Shown here: positions 55,746-64,000 of the stretch, in pieces
Layout: each line of letters opens with the position of its first letter
How positions within the stretch are numbered: position 1 is the first letter of the stretch
Assembly: GCF_003337375.1 (NCBI RefSeq)
Contig: NZ_QPJD01000007.1
Span: 62,001 to 126,000 of the forward strand
Length of the DNA: 64,000 bases
Reading direction: 5' to 3'
Origin: Paenibacillus prosopidis
GTDB lineage: Bacteria > Bacillota > Bacilli > Paenibacillales > Paenibacillaceae
Notes under the pieces: generated by a model
Database searches by the model: none
The model's input: only the letters and a program-made list of their open reading frames with translations
What the model was told of the DNA's origin: nothing
Translations under genes and position numbers: made by a program

Positions 55746-56005
55746 TGATCAGTCAAACCTTTACTATTCTTAATCCAACGGGCTTTCATGTCCGACCGAC
55801 CAAAACATTCGTGCAAACCGCAAGCACCTTCCCTTGCAAGATCACCCTCATCAACAAAGGAAAAAGAGTAAACGGCAAAAGCTCGCTGGGCATGCTCACG
55901 CTCGGCATCAAGGCAAACGAGGAAGTGACGCTCGAAATTGACGGCGAGCAGGCAGTGCAAGCGCTGGATGCGCTGGGTAAGCTGTTGACGGGAATTCACG
56001 AGTAG
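55745..56005 (+). CDS. ptsH: Phosphocarrier protein HPr
   Basis: From the ATG at 55745, which shares its A with the ptsI stop, the 86-residue protein has the EI-phosphorylated His15 in TGFHVRPTKTF. It also keeps the regulatory Ser46 in GKSSLGMLTLG, so HPr kinase could act on it and link it to CcpA. GGAGTGAG precedes the start. The sequence around His15 (FHVRPTK) departs from the common IHARPAT, pointing to an operon-specific HPr. Confidence 0.93.
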   Translation: MISQTFTILNPTGFHVRPTKTFVQTASTFPCKITLINKGKRVNGKSSLGMLTLGIKANEEVTLEIDGEQAVQALDALGKLLTGIHE

Positions 56006-56069
56006 CGCGGGTTTAGTGGATAGTGTTAATGGAGTTAATGGTTAATGGGGTTACGTACCATTAATAGCA

Positions 56070-56116
56070 AAGGGCTGCCCCGGCAGGGTCATATTCGACC
56101 TGCCGGGGCAGCCCTT
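56070..56116. terminator. Strong hairpin terminator after the mannitol operon
   Basis: An 18-bp perfect GC-rich stem (56070-56087 and 56099-56116). The T tails are short in both directions, but the stem is very stable. It separates the operon from a converging minus-strand small gene and can serve both. Confidence 0.85.
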
Positions 56117-56149
56117 ATTTCACAATTTTGAGTTTAGTGAAGCTTAAGT

Positions 56150-56275
56150 TCATTTGGTCTTCGGCTGGTCTTGTGAATCGTAGGCCATTTCTCTCATGTG
56201 GCCTAGCGGATGAATTTTATCGGTGGTTTTCACCTCTTCCGACTCATCCATATTTTGTTGAATACCATTAAACAT
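56150..56275 (-). CDS. Small hydrophilic protein, 41 residues, unknown
   Basis: An ATG at 56275 with a perfect AAAGGAGG seven bases before it opens MFNGIQQNMDESEEVKTTDK followed by IHPLGHMREMAYDSQDQPKT. It is acidic at first and rich in Asp, Gln and Lys. No family is recognised, although such short hydrophilic proteins are common in spore formers. It ends shortly before the shared hairpin at 56070-56116. Confidence 0.65.
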   Translation of the reverse strand: MFNGIQQNMDESEEVKTTDKIHPLGHMREMAYDSQDQPKTK

Positions 56276-56429
56276 TACACTACCTCCTTTGAAGATTATA
56301 AAGGGTTAACTCTAACCGATCAGTTAACCAATCTTGGATGAATCAGAAACTACCCCATTATCCGGATCAATATACGATTCAGAATCGGTCGTATCCCGCC
56401 GTACTCTCGTTTTCCTCAAGGGAGATCAT

Positions 56430-56531
56430 CTACAGCTTGGCCATAAAAATAGCATGTGATTTTATATTGATTACGAACGCCCGATGTGTTAGTCCTAGCT
56501 TCTGAATGCATTCTTTAACAGGATGATTCAT
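56430..56531 (-). CDS. Possible small peptide, 33 residues
   Basis: An ATG at 56531 with AAAGGAG nine bases upstream opens MNHPVKECIQKLGLTHRAFV and ends at a TAG at 56430. The ribosome site is good, but the frame is short and the family unknown. Its start codon overlaps that of the oppositely directed frame at 56530, so at most one may be real. Confidence 0.3.
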   Translation of the reverse strand: MNHPVKECIQKLGLTHRAFVINIKSHAIFMAKL

Positions 56532-56670
56532 GAATGATGTCTCCTTTCAAGTTGTCTTCCCTTATAGGTTAGACACTCTACAGGCAGGAATATCACCAGA
56601 CATACAGAAGCATAAGGCGATTCTTGAATTTGTCACATCGGATTATTTCATCAATAACAAGAAAGCCTAG
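56530..56670 (+). CDS. Possible small protein or gene remnant, 46 residues
   Basis: The frame reads MNDVSFQVVFPYRLDTLQAG, then ISPDIQKHKAILEFVTSDYF and INNKKA. The composition is protein-like and might be the tail of a lost gene, but only a weak AGGA precedes the ATG. No family is recognised. The following bases 56671-56893 hold nothing I can support. Confidence 0.3.
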   Translation: MNDVSFQVVFPYRLDTLQAGISPDIQKHKAILEFVTSDYFINNKKA

Positions 56671-56893
56671 ATAATGACGGTAATTCCCTAGTGGATTCGA
56701 TTAGATTGTCGCACCCCGTCACACTTTTGGATGAAACTCAGATTCGGTTCAGTCTTAGCAGAGGTGTGAACATCCGAATTTGCTTGGCTTCGTTACCTCC
56801 CGCCCGCCTTATGTGTGGTGCATGGTGCGGTGGCGGGACTCTCAAAAGAAAACCACATGGAATTGTTACACTCGCATGTGGTAATATCTGAAT

Positions 56894-57427
56894 TTATTCC
56901 TCGGGAAAATTATTTGTTATTGGTTGGCTTGCATCCCACCTTATCAATTTTATATTGTATTCCGTCAGTAATTGATCTGCGCGGATTAATCTATTACTAG
57001 TAAACCTACCATCCTTTTCAATAATTAAAGCGTCTGGATACCCGTGCTGATATTCTCTACCATGCTCCAAATCATCCATGTAGTAGTTTGCACTACCTGG
57101 AGAATAGTATATTTCCTTTGTTTCATCGACTTTTAACAACGTTACTCTCTCATGCCCACTAGCTAACCTTTGATTCCATTTGCGATATTTGCCTCGCCCT
57201 TCATCTGCACCTATACCATCATATTCACATATTAAGGTATCTTCAATCACCATTCGTTGCCCGTTAATTTCATATTCCAAACGAAATGGAAATTCTCCAT
57301 AAGTGATTTCAGGACGTGGGGGATTGGACTCCAATTGGATGCCTATTAATATAGCCAACCACGGCCAAGCAATATAAATTACGATTGCAATGACCAACAT
57401 CAACGGGATACCTATTATTAACATCAT
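56894..57427 (-). CDS. Candidate immunity protein of the RHS toxin
   Basis: The 177-residue product has one long N-terminal hydrophobic segment (IIGIPLMLVIAIVIYIAWPW) and a soluble domain of about 140 residues rich in aromatic and charged residues (EYDGIGADEGRGKYRKWNQR, SPGSANYYMDDLEHGREYQH). It begins eight bases after the stop of the RHS gene on the same strand, the usual place of an immunity gene, and is AT-rich like the toxin tip. A membrane-anchored inhibitor facing outward would suit a lipase acting on membranes. Role by position; the family is not recognised. Confidence 0.6.
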   Translation of the reverse strand: MMLIIGIPLMLVIAIVIYIAWPWLAILIGIQLESNPPRPEITYGEFPFRLEYEINGQRMVIEDTLICEYDGIGADEGRGKYRKWNQRLASGHERVTLLKVDETKEIYYSPGSANYYMDDLEHGREYQHGYPDALIIEKDGRFTSNRLIRADQLLTEYNIKLIRWDASQPITNNFPEE

Positions 57428-57435
57428 TTTCTCTC

Positions 57436-60400
57436 TCAGTTGTAACCAGCCTCCTCTAAAGCATTTATTACTGAGTTCATTGAATGATTTTTTATTCTTT
57501 GGTTCGTTTTATACAAGGAAGCGTGCCACCACTTAATTTTATGTTGTTGTGGCAAGTAGACCGTTTTTCCAATTGAGGGTGCAGTAAAGGTATGATTTAA
57601 TATCTCACCCTTAACCACGTAATGGGTCATGGTAGCAGTATAATCGCTTTTGCTTAAACCATATGCATAAAGGTGTACAAGTGCAGTATTGAATGTAATA
57701 GCATTTTTATTGTTAGCAACTGCATTTGCTGTCGCTTCAGCCCCTCCTTTTGAATGCCCCACCATAGTTATTTCATTATTCTTATGGTTATCCACAAAAT
57801 ACTCAGATTTTGAAATTGAATCTTCCATGTCTGTAGAAAAGCCTACTGGTTGTTGCAAGTTATTGCCCCAATCTCCCCATGAGGTGGTACCTTTGTTAAC
57901 TAGCGAGTATTCCGTAGTTCCATCGTCCTTGAGCCTTGAGTACACCCCCATTTTTAACCCTTCGTCATTTGTCATAATGTCAATTATTGTCCATCCACCA
58001 TCAAGACTTGTTTTACTTTCAATATCGTCCTCTGTAGCACCGTAGATGTGTTGTGCCATTAACGCCGCTTCCATTACAGTTGGTATATGTCCACTTGGGT
58101 CAAGGTATCTTAACGGATTATTATACACATATGAAAAAAGATTCTGACTCTGCGGATTGCCAAGCTCCCCCTTATACGTATCCTCACTTATAAACCGACC
58201 CAACTCCGGCTGATAATAACGTGCTCTAGCATAAGTGAGACCGCTGGAATAATCATATCCCAATCCGGTGTAACCGAATAAGTTGTCCGGGCCTGGCCAG
58301 TTCAGATCGGACTTCTTACTGTCCAGCATAACACCAAATTCGTCGTAGTGGTATCTTGCAGACACTCGTCCGTCCTTCTCCGCAAGGCCGATTGTACTGC
58401 CAAGGGCGTCCTGCAGGTACCAGAGCGTCTTAGGCTGTGTGCCCGGTTCGGCACCGCCATCACCAGGAGTCGGCTCCCAGCCGTTGTTGTCATCATACGC
58501 CGGCAGGTAGGTCATGCTCAGACGTTCACCACCTGCGCCGTACACATAGGATTGCTTCCACTTCGTGCTGTCAGCCTCCGTTACTTGCAGCGGCTCAGGA
58601 AGTGCCAAAGTGATATCATTGGTATAAGTTAATTCCCAATGCTTCTTCTTATATTGTTTCTCCCATCCATCGCGCGGACCGCCCGGATGCATATCCGGGT
58701 ATTCTTCGTCAGTCTGGCCGCACTTCTTGGCGAGTCCCGGCGGAATAAAACCAGGCGGCACTACATGACAATTGGCCGATCCATTGCCATTGCCATTACC
58801 GTTGCCATTACTGTTCTCATTACCATTACCTTTACCTTTACCATTACCATTACCATTACCGTTACCATTTCCATTACCGTTGTTGCCTTTCGGACTGCCT
58901 GCATAATCAATCGTCATTTTCATGCGGTTGCCGTCACCATCGTAAGCATAACGCGTAATGTCGCCTTTGTCGTTGATTTGCTCAATCAGCCGACTTGCTC
59001 CGTTCCATGCGTAGCTCTCGACGATTTCCGGTTCGGACCATTGCGATTCATTTAATGCCGTTAAAGACTCGATGACCGCATCGGCTTCCGCGTTCGGATC
59101 ACCGGATTCATTGACCGTTCCCGCGGGATCATACACGGATGAGGTCACTGCTGCGTACGGCTCCAGCTCCAGCTCCGTCTCTGGAAGCTGTAAATTCTTA
59201 TGCATGACCTGCAGCAGATTGCCCCGAGGGTCGTACGTGTAGTCTTTCATCTCGCTGCCGTTTGTCCACTGAAGAAGACGATCCGCCGCATCGTACGAAT
59301 ACGATTCGGTATCGGTCACATCCCCCCATACGCTCGTTTTCTTCAAACGATTCCCTACAGCGTCATAGAGGTAGCCGGTGGACACCGGAAGCTCCGCTGC
59401 CAGGCCGTTCTGCGTCTGAACGCCAACTAGCTGATTCAACGCGTCATACGCATAGTCCGTTATAACTCGTTCCTGGCTTTCACTAACGTCTGCATCATCC
59501 TCATCGTTCCCGTCCGAGAGACGCTCACTCTGAATCCGGTTGCCGATAGGATCATAGGCATACGTCATTTGCTCTATCACTTTACCGAATTGATTCCGGT
59601 GTCTTAACTCGAGCAACTGTCTGGCATCGTCATAACGGTAGCTGCTTTGCCCCATTGTCGGAAGGTTCTTGGAAATGAGCAAGCCCCGCGCATCGTAAGC
59701 ATAGGTTGTAACTCTGCCCTCCGCATCTGTTACGGCCGTCATCCGGTCCAGCAGATCGTACTGATAATTGACGGCGGTGGCATCCGGATACACGATTTTG
59801 CTCCGCTGTCCGCTAGGCGTCCACTCATATTGAATCGTTTGTTTGTACGGATCGGTCACCTTAGTAAGACGGTTCAGCGCATCGTACATATAGCTCGTCT
59901 CGCCGAGCTCGTCGGTCATTCGCGTCCTGCGTCCGGCCGCGTCGTATTCGTAACCGACCTGCTTGCCATCCGGATAGAGAATATCCGTCAAATGGCTCAT
60001 AAGGTCATAGCCGTAGCTGGTCGTTTCGCCATCTGGCAGCTTCACGCCTGTCCGATTGCCGAGGCTGTCATACAACAGCTCCGTCACGCGCTGCTCCGGA
60101 CCTATTTCCCGAATCAGCTGGCTGTTCAGGTTATATTCATAGGTTGTGATTCGCCCAAGGGCATCCGTTTTCGATGTAATATTGCCCATGGCGTCATGTC
60201 TGTAAGCCGTCGCAGCCCCAAGCGCATTGGTCACTTTATGCAGCCGGCCAAGCGGATCGTACCCGTATTGCGTCGTCTGTCCTTTGGCGTCCTTCAAGGC
60301 GGTAAGCAGGCCTCGAGCATCATAGTCCATTTCCGTCTTGTGACCAAGCGGATTAATTAGCGAAGTCACCCGTCCGGCCGCATCGTAGCTATAGGTCGTC

Positions 60401-63400
60401 GCTTTCCCGGCTTCGTCGATGGAGTCGACAACCCGGCCAAGCGCGTCCCGGGTCATCTCGGAAACTTGTCCGAGTGGATCGGTGATCTTGACGAGCAGGC
60501 CGCGCGGGTCATAGTCGAGCTGCCATACCCCTCCGTTCGGGTTAACGGTCTGGATCAGGCGGTCGGCGCTGTCATACGTATAGACGGTCTTCTGACCCAG
60601 GGCATCCGTCTGTTCGATCAATCTACCCAGCGTATCGTAGGCGTATAAGACAGAGTGGCCCAGCGGATCGGTTTCCTGCGTCAACCGGCCGGCCGCGTCA
60701 TAGCTCATCAGCGATACGCCTCCCTCCGCATCGGTCATTTTCAGCGGCAGATTGCGCCCGTCGTATTCGATCCGGGTTTCGCCGCCGTTCGGATCGACGA
60801 AACGCTTCAGATTCCCATTATTGTCGTATTCGTAACGGCTCACGCCGCCCTCCGGATCGGTTACCGTCTTCAAACGGTTAGTCTCGTTGTAGCTGTAAAC
60901 CGTTTCGGCCCCGTTCGGGTCGATCCGTTTCGTCAGGTTGCCTACGGCATCATACTCGTTATGGGTTGTATTTCCCAAAGCGTCGGTCACCGCAATCACT
61001 CTTGCGTAGCTGTCATAGGCATAGACGGTACGCGATCCAGCCGCATCGGTGTAACCGGTCAGATTGCTGTCCTTGTCATATTCATACCGCTCGGTATTCC
61101 CAAGCGCATCGATCCTCGCGGTGATTCTGTCCCGCGGGTCGTATTCCATCTGCGTCCGCTGTCCCAGCGCATCCAACAAGCCGGTCACGCGGTGAAGCGG
61201 ATCGCGGATCATTTCTTGGCGGTTGCCCAGCGGGTCCGTGATAAATTTTGCAAAACCGTACTCGTCATTCTCGATGCTTACGGTTTCGCCGTTCGCATTC
61301 GTAACGGATACCGGGATGCCCCGGCCATCCACCACAATACGCGAAACACCGCCTTCAGCGTCAGTAATCGCCGTCAGGTTGCCGTTGCTATCATAACCGA
61401 GCGCCGTCTTGTGTCCAAGCGGATCAACAATCTCCTCCGGCAAATTGAAGGCGTTGTACCGGATTTCCGTCTGGTAGCCCTCCGGGTCCTTGGCACGGAT
61501 CAGATTGCCTATGTTGTCATACATATATCCCCAGACCCCGCCGCCGCGGTCTGTCATTTCAATCAGGTTGTCGTGCTTATCGTACAGGTAACGCTCGGCT
61601 GTCCCGTCCGCGTAGGTCACCGCCGTTTTGCGGTAACGCTCGTCATATTGATAGACGGTCTGCCTTCCAAGCGCATTGGTTGTGACCGTCTGCATCTTTG
61701 CAGGATAATATTCGATGCTGCCCCAGACGCCTGCAAAATCCCGCTGGCGCACAACCCGGTCCTGCTCATCGTATTCATTGATAAGCGCCGCCGTTTCATT
61801 CGGATTGTTTATAGCGGTTATGCGGTGCCTATCGTCGTATTCATATGCAATCTTTGCCCCGTCGGGGAGGATCATAGCCGTCAAATCATGATTGACGGCA
61901 TCATATTCATAGGCCGCATATCGTCCCGAATGGTCGGTTACCCGCACGACCTTGCCTCCGGCTCCATAGGTGAGCGTGAGCTTCGCGCCACTCGTCGCCA
62001 CATCGGTAAGCAGGCTTCCCAGATAAGTGAGCTGAATGCGATTGCCGTTTGGATCTAATATCTGGTACAACAGGCCGTCCCTGCGATAAATATAGGACCA
62101 TCTTTGCGGCGTTTGCTGCGTAAAGGTGCCGTCTTGATTTTTCACCAGTGTATCGTATATGCCGTCCTGTCCTGCGTACTGCCCGTTGCCGGTCGGCTCG
62201 AAGCGGTGACTGGCGCCTTCAGGGGATACCGCATAGACAGCGCCGTTCTCCCGGAACTCCAATCTCCCCTCATAAGTATGATGCCAGCCGACGCCAAAAT
62301 CGCCGTCATAACGGTCCCGGCTGTGGTACGTCAGCGTCAGGTCAAGCGGTATAACCGCCTGTACGCTCAGATTTGGATGACGGAACACGAAATCCCCCGT
62401 CGCCAGGTTGACCGGGTCGAACGCATCTGCAATCGGATGGCCGTTGCGGTTCGCATATTCCTCGTGGATTCGCTCGTCATCTTCCTTGCCAATCTCTCCG
62501 CCTTGCTGCGGCTCCATAATCAGCAGGTTTTCGCCCTCTTCGAGGTTGCCGTAGCAGGTCTGCCCGTTGCAATTCTCCACGGGAAAGCCGTTGAAGCTCG
62601 CGACTTTGCCGATTTTCTCGACAATGGCTTCTTTCTCGATCACGTTGTAATAATAGCTGGCGATGACCGACCAGTTAATATTCCATGCAGGCGTTTTGTA
62701 CCTCAGCACCCGCAGTGTTTCCGAGTTGTCTGATTTCTTCCCGTCGAATACTCTCGTCGCGACAGCCTGGATTTCTGCAATTTCATATGCGGGTAGCTGT
62801 ACCTTTATTTCCCATTCGCCAACGAAATTCTTAGGCAGGTTATTTGACCGTACGGGGAAATTCGTAAAGTAGGAGGCATTAACCGGCACAGCCAGCGCCC
62901 AAGGCGATATCCTTGGTTTAACTGCAATGTTCGAGGCAAGAGTTTCAACGATACCATCATCGACAGTCGTATTCGTGCCGACTCTCCGAATTCGCTTCAT
63001 CTTCAGCTCTATCGTAGTTCCGATCTCCGCAATACCCCTGATCGTATGCTCCTCGCTTTTCGTATTGGACACGATATCCATTATCGGCTTCGGAGGATTC
63101 GGGTTTATGATTTGCACGCTGCCTGAATTGCCGTTATCCGGAAACCGTGTCGGCGTGACCCGAATCTGGTAGCTGCCTTCCTTGACCGGCTTCCCGTTTG
63201 CCTTGCCATCCCATGTATAACTATTGTTCGTTTCGGTCGGATACGTACCGCTTTTTAGCGTTGCGACCGCCGAGCCGTTACTCTCCATACTAATTACCGT
63301 TTCATGCGATTCTTGCGTTTCATCATCCGGGTCCGGATCATCAAAGCTGAAATTCACCTCAGTCCGTCCGTTATAGACCGAACTGAGAGAATTCGGATTG

Positions 63401-63549
63401 ATCTGCAGCGACGTGTCCGCATACGCTTTCGGCAGATTTGCATTCGGCAGCAGCGGGAGCCCTGTCAAAAGCACGATAAACGCAAGCAAACATTTCCCGA
63501 TTTGGCCCCACACCGGTCTACGACGCCTACTCTTTGCCTCTTTACCCAT
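57436..63549 (-). CDS. RHS-repeat wall-associated protein with C-terminal lipase-like toxin domain
   Basis: The 2037-residue protein has a signal peptide (about residues 1-44), a FlgD-like Ig segment (YTWDGKANGKPVKEGSYQIR), a DUF6531-like region (DAFDPVNLATGDFVF, near 370) and dozens of YD repeats. A Gly-Asn-rich linker lies near 1554-1589, and the RHS core ends LFSYVYNNPLRYLDPSGH at 1821. The last 216 residues differ: TMVGHSKGGAEATANAVA gives a nucleophile elbow (Ser1933) of class 3 lipase-like hydrolases, with later histidines. In polymorphic toxins the RHS shell encloses and delivers such a tip, probably to attack neighbouring cells. The start ATG overlaps the SLH gene by eight bases. Confidence 0.9.
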   Translation of the reverse strand: MGKEAKSRRRRPVWGQIGKCLLAFIVLLTGLPLLPNANLPKAYADTSLQINPNSLSSVYNGRTEVNFSFDDPDPDDETQESHETVISMESNGSAVATLKSGTYPTETNNSYTWDGKANGKPVKEGSYQIRVTPTRFPDNGNSGSVQIINPNPPKPIMDIVSNTKSEEHTIRGIAEIGTTIELKMKRIRRVGTNTTVDDGIVETLASNIAVKPRISPWALAVPVNASYFTNFPVRSNNLPKNFVGEWEIKVQLPAYEIAEIQAVATRVFDGKKSDNSETLRVLRYKTPAWNINWSVIASYYYNVIEKEAIVEKIGKVASFNGFPVENCNGQTCYGNLEEGENLLIMEPQQGGEIGKEDDERIHEEYANRNGHPIADAFDPVNLATGDFVFRHPNLSVQAVIPLDLTLTYHSRDRYDGDFGVGWHHTYEGRLEFRENGAVYAVSPEGASHRFEPTGNGQYAGQDGIYDTLVKNQDGTFTQQTPQRWSYIYRRDGLLYQILDPNGNRIQLTYLGSLLTDVATSGAKLTLTYGAGGKVVRVTDHSGRYAAYEYDAVNHDLTAMILPDGAKIAYEYDDRHRITAINNPNETAALINEYDEQDRVVRQRDFAGVWGSIEYYPAKMQTVTTNALGRQTVYQYDERYRKTAVTYADGTAERYLYDKHDNLIEMTDRGGGVWGYMYDNIGNLIRAKDPEGYQTEIRYNAFNLPEEIVDPLGHKTALGYDSNGNLTAITDAEGGVSRIVVDGRGIPVSVTNANGETVSIENDEYGFAKFITDPLGNRQEMIRDPLHRVTGLLDALGQRTQMEYDPRDRITARIDALGNTERYEYDKDSNLTGYTDAAGSRTVYAYDSYARVIAVTDALGNTTHNEYDAVGNLTKRIDPNGAETVYSYNETNRLKTVTDPEGGVSRYEYDNNGNLKRFVDPNGGETRIEYDGRNLPLKMTDAEGGVSLMSYDAAGRLTQETDPLGHSVLYAYDTLGRLIEQTDALGQKTVYTYDSADRLIQTVNPNGGVWQLDYDPRGLLVKITDPLGQVSEMTRDALGRVVDSIDEAGKATTYSYDAAGRVTSLINPLGHKTEMDYDARGLLTALKDAKGQTTQYGYDPLGRLHKVTNALGAATAYRHDAMGNITSKTDALGRITTYEYNLNSQLIREIGPEQRVTELLYDSLGNRTGVKLPDGETTSYGYDLMSHLTDILYPDGKQVGYEYDAAGRRTRMTDELGETSYMYDALNRLTKVTDPYKQTIQYEWTPSGQRSKIVYPDATAVNYQYDLLDRMTAVTDAEGRVTTYAYDARGLLISKNLPTMGQSSYRYDDARQLLELRHRNQFGKVIEQMTYAYDPIGNRIQSERLSDGNDEDDADVSESQERVITDYAYDALNQLVGVQTQNGLAAELPVSTGYLYDAVGNRLKKTSVWGDVTDTESYSYDAADRLLQWTNGSEMKDYTYDPRGNLLQVMHKNLQLPETELELEPYAAVTSSVYDPAGTVNESGDPNAEADAVIESLTALNESQWSEPEIVESYAWNGASRLIEQINDKGDITRYAYDGDGNRMKMTIDYAGSPKGNNGNGNGNGNGNGNGKGKGNGNENSNGNGNGNGNGSANCHVVPPGFIPPGLAKKCGQTDEEYPDMHPGGPRDGWEKQYKKKHWELTYTNDITLALPEPLQVTEADSTKWKQSYVYGAGGERLSMTYLPAYDDNNGWEPTPGDGGAEPGTQPKTLWYLQDALGSTIGLAEKDGRVSARYHYDEFGVMLDSKKSDLNWPGPDNLFGYTGLGYDYSSGLTYARARYYQPELGRFISEDTYKGELGNPQSQNLFSYVYNNPLRYLDPSGHIPTVMEAALMAQHIYGATEDDIESKTSLDGGWTIIDIMTNDEGLKMGVYSRLKDDGTTEYSLVNKGTTSWGDWGNNLQQPVGFSTDMEDSISKSEYFVDNHKNNEITMVGHSKGGAEATANAVANNKNAITFNTALVHLYAYGLSKSDYTATMTHYVVKGEILNHTFTAPSIGKTVYLPQQHKIKWWHASLYKTNQRIKNHSMNSVINALEEAGYN
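58781..58886. repeat. Hexanucleotide repeat tract in the RHS gene
   Basis: About seventeen variants of CCATTA (CCGTTA, CCTTTA, CCATTG) in tandem encode alternating Gly-Asn, with some Lys and Glu, on the minus strand. Length change by whole units keeps the frame and only alters the linker before the cysteine-bearing PPGFIPPGLAKKCG segment. Confidence 0.85.
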
Positions 63550-64000
63550 TGAATACCTCTCCCTTCATCGCCAGCCACCTGTAAATGACCGCTGCCGCTT
63601 CCACACGCGTACTTGTTCCGCCGGGATTTAAAAAGCCGCCGTTCCCTTGTATGATGCCGCTCTTGATTGCGGCTTCGACAGACGGCTTTGCCCATTCACG
63701 CACACGGTCTGCGTCGGCATAACCCGAGAGCGTATCGCTTGTGTCTTCCTTCCCCAAACGGGCGGCATTGGCCAGCATAACCATCATTTCTTCACGGGTG
63801 ACAGCGGCATTCGGCTTGAAAAGACTGCCTTCATAGCCCTTGATCCATCCCGCAGCAGCCGCCTGCCCTATCCACCGGGCGGCCCAGTGGCCGTCCGGCA
63901 CATCACGGAACGATCCCCCGCCTGCTTGTCCAGTTCCGAGCCCCGCCGTCTCGACCAGCATCTTGGCGAACTGGGCGCGCGTCACGGATTGCTTAGGCTC
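63542..64000 (-). CDS. SLH-domain protein, C-terminal part (cut by right edge)
   Basis: The frame is open from the window edge (SVTRAQFAKMLVETAGL) and ends just inside the RHS gene. Two further SLH repeats are seen: SFRDVPDGHWAARWIGQAAA with AAVTREEMMVMLANAA, and GYADADRVREWAKPSVEAAI ending TRVEAAAVIYRWLAM. It is therefore the wall-binding tail of a larger secreted protein whose start lies outside. The stop overlaps the RHS start codon (ATGGGTAA), so the two are cotranscribed, and it may hold or help export the RHS toxin at the cell surface. Confidence 0.88.
   Translation of the reverse strand, partial: EPKQSVTRAQFAKMLVETAGLGTGQAGGGSFRDVPDGHWAARWIGQAAAAGWIKGYEGSLFKPNAAVTREEMMVMLANAARLGKEDTSDTLSGYADADRVREWAKPSVEAAIKSGIIQGNGGFLNPGGTSTRVEAAAVIYRWLAMKGEVFNG

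Noticed and set aside
58781..58886. CRISPR or minisatellite outside genes
   Set aside because: The hexamers keep the RHS frame open and encode a Gly-Asn linker.
60655..62058. 467-codon plus-strand open frame
   Set aside because: It lies wholly antisense to the RHS repeats; the repeated codon pattern of the RHS gene keeps the opposite frame open. Its composition is repetitive with no domain.

Overview
The window is a low-to-moderate GC Gram-positive chromosome segment. It most resembles Paenibacillus or a close relative, an inference from gene content: proteins with S-layer homology (SLH) repeats, a mtlA-mtlR-mtlF-mtlD-ptsI-ptsH operon, a two-gene Wzz/tyrosine-kinase exopolysaccharide module, strong AGGAGG ribosome sites and frequent TTG/GTG starts. 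No rRNA, tRNA, insertion sequence or CRISPR array was seen.

Left part (1-10.8 kb): the 5' part of a molybdopterin oxidoreductase (FdhF/YdeP type) cut by the window edge, preceded by a tetranucleotide microsatellite and an array of seven small dyads spaced about 21 bp; a divergent stand-alone IF-3 paralogue; a MATE exporter with a divergent AraC-type regulator; an MFS exporter plus oxidoreductase with a divergent LysR-type regulator; an acyltransferase and a VanZ-like membrane protein.

Middle (10.8-43.2 kb): a cyclic-di-GMP and exopolysaccharide region. It holds a GGDEF-EAL protein, a PAS-degenerate-GGDEF-EAL protein, a PilZ protein and a cyclic-di-GMP-I riboswitch in front of a 52-residue ORF. 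These lie beside a roughly 19 kb exopolysaccharide cluster on the minus strand, read in the order Wzz, tyrosine kinase, EpsC-type dehydratase, unknown membrane protein, GalU, initiating sugar transferase, SDR, UDP-glucose dehydrogenase, unknown, Wzx, unknown, five glycosyltransferases with Wzy among them, and ManC. The glycan-specific part is visibly AT-richer than its flanks, suggesting exchange by transfer. A fused pair of pterin-synthase domains, an SDR and galE sit between the two EAL genes. Two secreted or membrane proteins beside the PilZ gene share an unrecognised C-terminal domain with two cysteines. A large SLH-domain surface protein with a long leader sits upstream of the cluster.

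Right part (43.5-64 kb): a second mannitol-1-phosphate dehydrogenase next to a HAD phosphatase, which could form a mannitol-producing pair; a decayed gene of carboxypeptidase-regulatory-like repeats with an in-frame TGA and frameshifts; an EamA transporter; a complete mannitol PTS operon with its own EI and HPr and a promoter with a cre-like site in its spacer; and a polymorphic-toxin locus made of an SLH protein (cut by the right edge), a 2037-residue RHS protein ending in a lipase-like alpha/beta-hydrolase tip, and a small membrane-anchored candidate immunity protein.
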